This document shows positions 1 to 5,060 of a stretch of 5,687 nt of DNA, in pieces. Source of the DNA: Marinobacter sp. (lineage in GTDB: Bacteria; Pseudomonadota; Gammaproteobacteria; Pseudomonadales; Oleiphilaceae); contig JAEPMM010000234.1 of the NCBI GenBank assembly GCA_017643965.1, positions 1 to 5,687 on the forward strand, in the 5' to 3' direction. Each line of letters starts with the position of its first letter. Within the stretch, counting starts at the first letter, position 1. Under the pieces are notes generated by a model that made no database searches, was not told where the DNA came from, and was given only the letters and a program-made list of their open reading frames with translations. The position numbers and the translations under genes were made by a program.

Positions 1-1
1 A

Positions 2-667
2 ATCAATGTCCACCAGCACCTGCTCCAGATGCCCGAAAAAACCTTCCACATCGTTTACCGGGGCCAGCGGCACATCCCATCCGTCATCGCCGGGCATCGT
101 CATGGCTTTTAGGTATGGGCTGCCCTCACCGCCTTCAAGTCCCCGCAGATAATGCATACGCATTTCATAGGTCACCACCTGAACCGCCATGGCCAGATTC
201 AGCGAGCTGTAATCCGGGTTGGACGGGATATGAATGTGAAAATGGCAACGCTGCAGTTCCTCGTTGCTCAGACCATGATTCTCACGTCCGAACACCAGGG
301 CGACCGGCCCTGCGGGGGTGTGTTCCGCCGCCTTGGCCGCGGCTTCCGGCGGCGCGATCACCGGCCAGGGCACCTTGCGGCCACGGGCGCTGGTACCCAT
401 CACCAGCACACAGTCGGCCAGCGCTTCATCCAGTGACGAAACCACCTGCGCCTTGTCCAGCACATCCGATGCACCAGCCGCGCGAGCGTAGGAGGTTTCA
501 TCGGGAAACGATGCCGGATTCACCAGCCACAGATTACCCAGGCCCATGTTCTTCATGCCACGGGCAACCGCGCCGATGTTCCCCGAGTGGGAGGTTTCCA
601 CCAGTACGATGCGAATCTGGTCCTGGAAGGTGTCTGTGCCTTCCTGGGGAAGTGCCGGCTTGTGCAT
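2..667 (-). CDS. trmJ: TrmJ, tRNA (cytidine/uridine-32-2'-O)-methyltransferase, C-terminus cut off by window edge
   Basis: Cytoplasmic SPOUT-family enzyme that uses S-adenosylmethionine to methylate the 2'-OH of the nucleotide at position 32 in the anticodon loop of several tRNAs. Translation of the minus strand gives 222 codons with no stop before the window edge. The E. coli protein is about 246 residues, so roughly the last 40 residues of the C-terminal helical extension are missing. Visible in order are an N-terminal IRIVLVETSHSGNIGAVAR block (about residues 18-36), GTSARGR (91-97), the SAM-knot motif LVFGRENHGLSNEEL (124-138) and IPSNPDYSSLNLAMAVQ (147-163). These are the conserved SPOUT/TrmJ motifs and match remembered E. 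coli and Pseudomonas TrmJ closely. The ATG at 667 is the only start codon before the conserved block, which gives an N-terminus about 13 residues longer than in E. coli. The upstream Shine-Dalgarno is weak (AGAGAC). It is divergent from suhB, as in Pseudomonas, where cysE and iscR follow trmJ. Confidence 0.95.
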   Translation of the reverse strand, partial: MHKPALPQEGTDTFQDQIRIVLVETSHSGNIGAVARGMKNMGLGNLWLVNPASFPDETSYARAAGASDVLDKAQVVSSLDEALADCVLVMGTSARGRKVPWPVIAPPEAAAKAAEHTPAGPVALVFGRENHGLSNEELQRCHFHIHIPSNPDYSSLNLAMAVQVVTYEMRMHYLRGLEGGEGSPYLKAMTMPGDDGWDVPLAPVNDVEGFFGHLEQVLVDID

Positions 668-702
668 GGAACGTTGTCTCTGTAATGGGTTTCGAGCCGG
701 CA

Positions 703-711
703 ATGATAGCA
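703..711 (-). promoter_or_regulatory. Candidate extended -10 promoter for trmJ
   Basis: On the minus strand the sequence reads TGC-TATCAT, an extended -10 element (TGn plus a 4/6 match to TATAAT). No good -35 hexamer lies 16-18 bases upstream, which extended -10 promoters can tolerate. Transcription would begin near 696 and leave a leader of about 29 bases before the ATG at 667. The identical nine bases occur in the opposite direction ahead of suhB. Prediction from sequence only. Confidence 0.45.
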
Positions 712-805
712 GATTTCACATCGCCCTTGCCTCTCCGAACATCCCGAAACCCGCTGCTATCCGTGACATTGCTAAGGCAAAAAACATACAAGCAGGGCTA
801 TCTTT

Positions 806-814
806 TGCTATCAT
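806..814 (+). promoter_or_regulatory. Candidate extended -10 promoter for suhB
   Basis: TGC-TATCAT on the plus strand is the same nonamer as in the candidate trmJ promoter. The -35 region is poor. The predicted transcription start is near 820-822, which leaves a short leader of about 18 bases to the ATG at 839 or 30 bases to the ATG at 851. Related GCTATC strings at about 756-761 and 797-802 lie just upstream and may be chance or part of a regulatory site. Confidence 0.45.
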
Positions 815-850
815 ACGCGACCTTCACACACCCGGATAATGATCACTCAG

Positions 851-1651
851 ATGCAACCAGCAATTAAAATGGCTCTGCGCGTAGCGCGTCAGGGGTCTGA
901 CTATCTGAAAGCACATTTCGAGCGCCAGGAACCCAACGGCAAAGACGACGCGGAGCGTCGCAGCCAGTTGGAGCGCGTGGAAACCTCTATCTACGGCAAC
1001 TTCACCGAGCAGCTCGAAAAAGCCTACAAAGACCACACCATTGCACCGATGGGCGAATCCGATGCCGCCGGCAGCGATAAAAGCTGGCACATCTTTCCGC
1101 TGCTGGGCCGTGAGAACTTCCTCCGGGGCATCCCAGATTTTGCCCTCGCCCTGGTCCAGAAAAAGAATAACCGGGCAGAAAACCTGCTGCTGGTGAACCC
1201 CATCACCGGCGAAGAGTATTCTGCCAGTCGCGGCCACGGCGCCGCGCTGAACAGCCGCCGCGTGCGCACCAGCGAAATCAAACAGGCCCAGAAGGCGGCT
1301 GTCTCCAGCAACCTGCTGGATCAGGCCCGCAGCGGCGATGACCCGCTGCTCTGGGGTGAGATGGCCTCGGTGATTGCACGGGAAACCGGCATGTTCCGCA
1401 CCTCCGGCTGTGTTGCTCTGGACATTGCCCGGGTTTCTGCCGGCCACCTGGACGCTGCCATCATCTTCCGCCCTGAAGCGGCAGACCTGGACATCGGCGT
1501 GACTCTGGCGATGGAATCCGGCGCACTGACCGGTGATTTCTCCGGGAACCCCTCTACCGGCCAGGCCCGTCAGCTGGTGGTGGCCAACCCCAAGCTGTTC
1601 CGGGAAGTGCTGAAAGTTCTGCATCCCTTCCGTGGCCGCCTGCCCCGCTAA
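851..1651 (+). CDS. suhB: SuhB / inositol monophosphatase family protein, probable pseudoenzyme
   Basis: FIG-superfamily fold protein at the position suhB occupies in Pseudomonas. E. coli SuhB hydrolyses inositol monophosphate and, separately, binds NusA to support rRNA transcription antitermination. The ORF opens at ATG 839 (270 codons). I prefer the ATG at 851 (266 residues) because its MQPAIKMALRVAR aligns with the usual MHPMLNIAVRAAR start. Neither start has a strong Shine-Dalgarno. Numbering below is from 839. Fold-defining segments persist: NFLRGIPDFALAL (93-105), SASRGHGAALN (128-138), FRTSGCVALDIARVSAGHLD (186-205) and the C-terminal VVANPKLF (247-254). The catalytic motif W-x-I-D-P-L-D-G-T is instead W-H-I-F-P-L-L-G-R (83-91), so both metal-binding aspartates are gone. 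The V-T-x-V-D motif is absent near 41-46, and the GEES glutamate aligns with G72. Only the aspartate of the C-terminal WD motif (D216) seems kept. Phosphatase activity is therefore unlikely. A retained NusA or rRNA antitermination role is inference. Confidence 0.88.
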   Translation: MQPAIKMALRVARQGSDYLKAHFERQEPNGKDDAERRSQLERVETSIYGNFTEQLEKAYKDHTIAPMGESDAAGSDKSWHIFPLLGRENFLRGIPDFALALVQKKNNRAENLLLVNPITGEEYSASRGHGAALNSRRVRTSEIKQAQKAAVSSNLLDQARSGDDPLLWGEMASVIARETGMFRTSGCVALDIARVSAGHLDAAIIFRPEAADLDIGVTLAMESGALTGDFSGNPSTGQARQLVVANPKLFREVLKVLHPFRGRLPR

Positions 1652-1676
1652 GGCGGGCTGGAACGCAGCCACCACC

Positions 1677-1712
1677 AAAAAAGCCGCATCCTTTCGGGAT
1701 GCGGCTTTTTTT
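1677..1712. terminator. Bidirectional rho-independent terminator between suhB and secF
   Basis: A perfect 9-bp stem, GCCGCATCC paired with GGATGCGGC, closes a five-base TTTCG loop. It is flanked by an A6 run on the left (1677-1682) and a T7 run on the right (1706-1712). Each strand therefore presents a GC-rich hairpin followed by a U-tract. It lies 25 bases after the suhB stop and 18 bases beyond the secF stop, between two convergent genes, so it can end both transcripts. Confidence 0.93.
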
Positions 1713-1730
1713 ATGGGCGGGGCCCGGGCA

Positions 1731-2684
1731 TTACATCCGGTTCAACCACTCCGGTGGTTGCTCTTCCTCTTCCTGATCTTCCGCACCTTCCTTGGCCGGC
1801 AACATCAGATCCTGGCGGCTCACGCCCAGCACCATCAGCATGTTGGCGGACACGTAGATGGAAGAATAGGTACCCACCACCACACCGATCATTAGCGCGA
1901 TGGCAAAGTTGTTGATTGCCTCACCACCGAAGAAATACAGCGCCAGCAACACGACCAACGTGGTGCCGGAGGTGTTAATGGTACGCCGGATGGTCTGGTG
2001 GATGGATTCGTTGATGATGAACCAGGAATCCCCTTCCCTCAGCTTGCGGAAGTTTTCGCGGATGCGGTCGGCTACCACAATGGTGTCGTTCAGCGAGTAG
2101 CCGATCACCGCAAGCAGAGCCGCGAGTACCGACAGATCGAAGGTCCACTGGAACAGGGCAAACACGCCCAGCACGATGATCACATCGTGAGCCAGAGGCA
2201 GCACGGAAGCGATACCGAACTTGAACTGGAAACGCATGCCGACGTAGATCAACACCACCGCCAGTGCTATCAGCAGGCCAAGACCACTGTCTTCCTTCAG
2301 CTCTTCACCCACCTGGGAGCCGACAAACTCGGAGCTGACCAGCTCGAGTTCGGTTCCGTCTGCGGTCAGAGCGCCAGTCAGTTCACGGGCGAGTTCGTCA
2401 TTGCCGGATTCGCGCATGCGCACCAGAATCGTGGTATCCGAACCGAAGTTCTGCACCACGAAGTTATCGTAGCCGGCCGCGTTCAGGGTCTGGGGCACGT
2501 CATCAAGGGCTGGAGCTTGCTTATACTCCAGCTCCACCGACGTACCACCAGTGAAATCCATACCCAGATTGAGACCGCGCACGGCCAGCAGGGCAATGGA
2601 AATGATGACCAGAGCGATGGAGAACACGGAAGCAATCTTCCGGATTCCCATGAAATCGATAGGCTTCTTCTGTGTATCAGACAT
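1731..2684 (-). CDS. secF: SecF, protein translocase membrane subunit
   Basis: Inner-membrane partner of SecD; SecDF-YajC associates with SecYEG and uses the proton motive force to pull or release exported proteins on the periplasmic side. The protein is 317 residues (E. coli about 323). TM1 spans about residues 16-36 and is followed by the LGMDFTGGTSVELEY motif (40-54), a periplasmic domain to about 118, and VGSQVGEEL (121-129). The five remaining membrane segments lie between about 134 and 288. GYSLNDTIVVADRIREN (195-211) is the SecF signature; D200 and R207 align with E. coli D213 and R220, implicated in proton coupling. The C-terminus is a very acidic cytoplasmic tail (about 299-310). The ATG at 2684 is chosen over an in-frame ATG at 2738 because MSDTQKKPIDFMGIRK looks like a family N-terminus and a GGAGGG sits 11 bases upstream. 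It overlaps the end of secD, suggesting translational coupling. Confidence 0.97.
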   Translation of the reverse strand: MSDTQKKPIDFMGIRKIASVFSIALVIISIALLAVRGLNLGMDFTGGTSVELEYKQAPALDDVPQTLNAAGYDNFVVQNFGSDTTILVRMRESGNDELARELTGALTADGTELELVSSEFVGSQVGEELKEDSGLGLLIALAVVLIYVGMRFQFKFGIASVLPLAHDVIIVLGVFALFQWTFDLSVLAALLAVIGYSLNDTIVVADRIRENFRKLREGDSWFIINESIHQTIRRTINTSGTTLVVLLALYFFGGEAINNFAIALMIGVVVGTYSSIYVSANMLMVLGVSRQDLMLPAKEGAEDQEEEEQPPEWLNRM

Positions 2685-4548
2685 TAGCCAGTTTCCCTCC
2701 GATCGACAGCTTGCCGATCTTGCGACCGCCATAAACAAAATTCACGATGCTGCGGCTGACCATCAGCCCGGAGAACATCGACGTGAGAATACCCAGGCAC
2801 AGGGTAATCGCGAAGCCTTTCACCGGGCCCGAACCCATGGCGAAGAGAATTACCGCCACCAGCAGGGTGGTGATGTTGGCATCCACAATCGACACAAAGG
2901 CACGGGAGTAGCCGGCATTGATGGCAGATTGCGGTGGCACACCGGCCTTGAGCTCTTCCCGTATGCGCTCGAAGATCAGCACGTTGGCGTCTACCGCCAT
3001 ACCCACCGTCAGCACGATACCGGCAATACCCGGCAGGGTCAGCGTTGCAGAGAGGATCGACATACAGGCAATCAGCATCATCAGGTTCAGGGTCAGTGCC
3101 ACGTTGGCAATCAGACCAAACCCGCGGTAGTACAGCGCCATGTAGATCAACACCAGGGCGAAGCCCAGTGCCACGGACATCATACCCGCATCAATGTTCT
3201 TCTGGCCGAGGCTCGGACCAATGGTACGTTCCTGGACGAAGTACATGGGTGCGGCCAAGGAACCGGCCCGCAGCAGCAGCGCCAGTTCCGACGCTTCCGG
3301 AATGGAATCCAGCCCGGTGATACGGAAGCTGGCACCTAGCGCGGACTGGATCGTTGCGAGACTGATGATGCCTTTCTCGACCACCCGCTCTTCAACGCTC
3401 TGGACTTCGCCGTCCACCACTTTCTGTTCGGTTTCGGTCTTGTACTCGATGAACAGTACCGCCATGCGCCGCTGAATGGCGTTGCGCGTGGCACGATTCA
3501 TCAGATCGCCACCGACGGAATCCATGGTGATGTTGACCTGCGGCTGACCATTCTCGTCGAACGCCTGCTGGGCATTGGAGACGTTGTTACCGGTTACAAT
3601 CACTTCCCGCTCAAGGCGCGCGGTGCGACCCTGCTCATCACGGAAACCGAAGGATTCGGTTTCCGCGGACGGCGCGTCCTGGCGCGCCTCAAGACGGAAC
3701 TCAAGGTTTGCCGTGGCACCGAGAACCCGCTTGGCCTGCGCCGTATCCTGCACCCCTGGCAGCTCAACAATGATGCGATCGGCACCCTGGCGCTGAACCA
3801 GCGGTTCGGCCACACCCAGCTCATTGACCCGATTACGGATGGTGGTCAGGTTCTGCTCGAGGGCGTAGTCCTGGATTGACGTCACTTCCTGTTCGGACAG
3901 TGAAAGCACAATCTTCAGCTCATCGCCGTCGGTCTGCTCGTCCATCAGGAACTGGTTGTACTGGCGGCGAATCAGATCGAAGGCCTCACTACGGGCCGCA
4001 TCATCGCGGAAGCTCAGAATGATTTCACGACCGTCGAGATCACCGCCACGGTAGCGGATGCGCTCCTCACGAAGCTCGCGCTTGATCTGGCCAGACAGGG
4101 CCTCAAGGCGCTGCTCCACCGCGGTTTCCATATCCACTTCCAGCAGGAAGTGAACACCACCGCGAAGATCCAGGCCCAGCTTCATCGGCCCTGCGCCAAG
4201 GCTGCGCAGCCAGTCCGGAGTGGAAGGTGCCATGTTCAGGGCCACCAGGTAATCACCGCCCAGCGCTTCCTGAACGATGGGCCGCGCTTTCAGCTGGTCG
4301 TCACCGTTGGGTACCCGGATCAGTCCGTTCCGGTCCTGAAGTTCGCTGCTTTTTACGGAAATGCCTTCCGCTTCCATGGCGCCCAACGCACGATCGAGAA
4401 TGCGCTGATTGATCTCGGTGCTGCTGCGGGCACCGGTGATCTGGATGGCATGATCGTCAGGAAACAGGTTGGGCAAGGCGTAGACAAACCCGATCACGAG
4501 CGCGACCAGGATAATCAGGTTCTTCCAGAGCGGGTACTTGTTGAGCAT
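2677..4548 (-). CDS. secD: SecD, protein translocase membrane subunit
   Basis: Large subunit of the SecDF export accessory complex in the inner membrane. It has 623 residues, against about 615 in E. coli. TM1 lies at about 10-27. The large periplasmic region follows, opening with the conserved KLGLDLRGGVHFLLEVD motif (123-139) and including NRVNELGVAEPLVQRQG (239-255) and IIVELPGVQD (259-268) of the P1 base. The head subdomain spans roughly 285-405, and ERTIGPSLG (440-448) precedes the membrane bundle. Five C-terminal membrane segments fill about 452-605. VGMAVDANVLIFERIREEL (515-533) contains D520, the equivalent of E. coli D519, needed for proton-driven export. No key residue appears missing. 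The ATG at 4548 has AAAGGG about five bases upstream. The TGA stop lies within the start of secF (shared bases ATGTCTGA). Confidence 0.98.
   Translation of the reverse strand: MLNKYPLWKNLIILVALVIGFVYALPNLFPDDHAIQITGARSSTEINQRILDRALGAMEAEGISVKSSELQDRNGLIRVPNGDDQLKARPIVQEALGGDYLVALNMAPSTPDWLRSLGAGPMKLGLDLRGGVHFLLEVDMETAVEQRLEALSGQIKRELREERIRYRGGDLDGREIILSFRDDAARSEAFDLIRRQYNQFLMDEQTDGDELKIVLSLSEQEVTSIQDYALEQNLTTIRNRVNELGVAEPLVQRQGADRIIVELPGVQDTAQAKRVLGATANLEFRLEARQDAPSAETESFGFRDEQGRTARLEREVIVTGNNVSNAQQAFDENGQPQVNITMDSVGGDLMNRATRNAIQRRMAVLFIEYKTETEQKVVDGEVQSVEERVVEKGIISLATIQSALGASFRITGLDSIPEASELALLLRAGSLAAPMYFVQERTIGPSLGQKNIDAGMMSVALGFALVLIYMALYYRGFGLIANVALTLNLMMLIACMSILSATLTLPGIAGIVLTVGMAVDANVLIFERIREELKAGVPPQSAINAGYSRAFVSIVDANITTLLVAVILFAMGSGPVKGFAITLCLGILTSMFSGLMVSRSIVNFVYGGRKIGKLSIGGKLANV
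2695..2700 (-). promoter_or_regulatory. Ribosome binding site that fixes the secF start
   Basis: GGAGGG on the minus strand lies inside the last codons of secD, about 10-11 bases before the ATG at 2684. The more upstream in-frame ATG at 2738 has no comparable site and would add 18 residues unlike SecF, so this site decides the start. Confidence 0.75.
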
Positions 4549-4553
4549 GGGTT

Positions 4554-4559
4554 CCCTTT
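4554..4559 (-). promoter_or_regulatory. Ribosome binding site of secD beside an intercistronic hairpin
   Basis: AAAGGG on the minus strand lies five bases before the secD ATG. It begins only two bases after the base of the 4562-4582 hairpin, so the folded leader would place the binding site immediately at the hairpin foot. Confidence 0.7.
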
Positions 4560-4561
4560 AT

Positions 4562-4582
4562 AGCCGGCCCCGGGGGCCGGCT
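4562..4582 (-). other. GC-rich intercistronic hairpin between yajC and secD
   Basis: The two arms are perfect ten-base complements (AGCCGGCCCC on the plus strand and its reverse complement) around one central base. In RNA this could be a stem of about eight pairs with a small loop. Neither side is followed by a U-tract, so it is not a canonical rho-independent terminator. It sits in the 77-base gap between yajC and secD. It may protect the 3' end of the upstream message or tune secD translation; both are inference. Confidence 0.6.
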
Positions 4583-4625
4583 CTGAAATGTCGGCTTGGC
4601 AAATTCACACTGGCGAGGCGCCGGT

Positions 4626-4988
4626 TCAGATATCCTTCAGGGTACCTTTGGGCAGAGCGGCAGCAACGGCCACTTTCTGAACCTTGATCTCAACGTTGTC
4701 GGCAACTTCAACCACGATGAAGTCGTCAGTCACCTTGGTGATACGACCAGCAACACCGCCGGAAGTGACCACTTCGTCGCCTTTGTTCAGGCCGCTCATC
4801 AGCGCCTTGTGCTCTTTCGCACGCTTGGACTGCGGGCGCCAGATCAGGAAGTAGAAAATCAGGATAAAGCCGGCGAAGAAGATCACCTGCCCCATCACAC
4901 CCATGCCCTGGGCAGCCGGATCCTGGGCCAGTGCCAGTGACGGCAGGAACGCAATAAGGGCAGCAACAAGCAGCTTGATCGATTTCAT
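4626..4988 (-). CDS. yajC: YajC, preprotein translocase accessory subunit
   Basis: Small inner-membrane protein that copurifies with SecDF and with the SecYEG holo-translocon. The protein has 120 residues (E. coli 110). The N-terminus is signal-like: K-S-I-K, a hydrophobic stretch, then LALA-QD with a possible cleavage after A21. The family's main membrane helix follows at about 33-50, ending in YFLIWRPQSKRAKEH (46-60), which is diagnostic. The cytoplasmic domain carries GDEVVTSGGVAGRITKV (70-86). The ATG at 4988 is supported by GGAGA about seven bases upstream. It lies between tgt and secD on the same strand, the widespread tgt-yajC-secD-secF order. No convincing promoter was found in the 72-base gap to tgt. 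The extra signal-like N-terminus is longer than in E. coli but common in Pseudomonas-type YajC. Confidence 0.96.
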   Translation of the reverse strand: MKSIKLLVAALIAFLPSLALAQDPAAQGMGVMGQVIFFAGFILIFYFLIWRPQSKRAKEHKALMSGLNKGDEVVTSGGVAGRITKVTDDFIVVEVADNVEIKVQKVAVAAALPKGTLKDI

Positions 4989-4994
4989 TCAAAG

Positions 4995-4999
4995 TCTCC
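4995..4999 (-). promoter_or_regulatory. Ribosome binding site of yajC
   Basis: GGAGA on the minus strand lies six to seven bases ahead of the ATG at 4988, ideal spacing, and confirms that start. Confidence 0.7.
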
Positions 5000-5042
5000 G
5001 TTAAGTGAGATAACTGTTTCAGTCGTTAGTGAGTCAATTCAG

Positions 5043-5056
5043 CCTGCCCGGGCAGG
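5043..5056. repeat. 14-base palindrome just after the tgt stop
   Basis: CCTGCCCGGGCAGG is perfectly self-complementary and starts four bases beyond the tgt stop codon. As RNA it would make a five-pair stem with a CCGG loop. No U-tract follows on the minus strand, so it is not a clear terminator, and read-through into yajC is expected. Confidence 0.5.
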
Positions 5057-5060
5057 ATCG

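Noticed and set aside
115..867. Plus-strand open frame of 250 codons across trmJ and the spacer
   Set aside because: It is antisense to trmJ, rich in Pro/Arg/Cys/His, and runs through both candidate promoters; a shadow frame.
1644..1657. Small hairpin CCCGC-TAAG-GCGGG spanning the suhB stop codon
   Set aside because: Only five base pairs and no U-tract; the strong terminator 25 bases further on is sufficient.
824..1678. Open frame of 284 codons on the minus strand opposite suhB
   Set aside because: It lies entirely antisense to a gene with clear SuhB homology, has low-complexity Gly/Ala/His/Gln-rich content typical of shadow frames, and resembles no family I know.
1998..3339. Long plus-strand open frames opposite secF and secD
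   Set aside because: They are antisense to highly conserved Sec genes and have His/Gln/Arg-rich compositions expected of reverse-frame translation; no ribosome binding sites or family motifs.
5007..5037. Possible yajC promoter with TTGACT (5032-5037, minus strand) and TATCTC (5007-5012)
   Set aside because: The -35 is good, but the -10 is poor, the spacer is 19 bases, and the predicted start near 5000 would abut the yajC ribosome binding site. Not strong enough to annotate.
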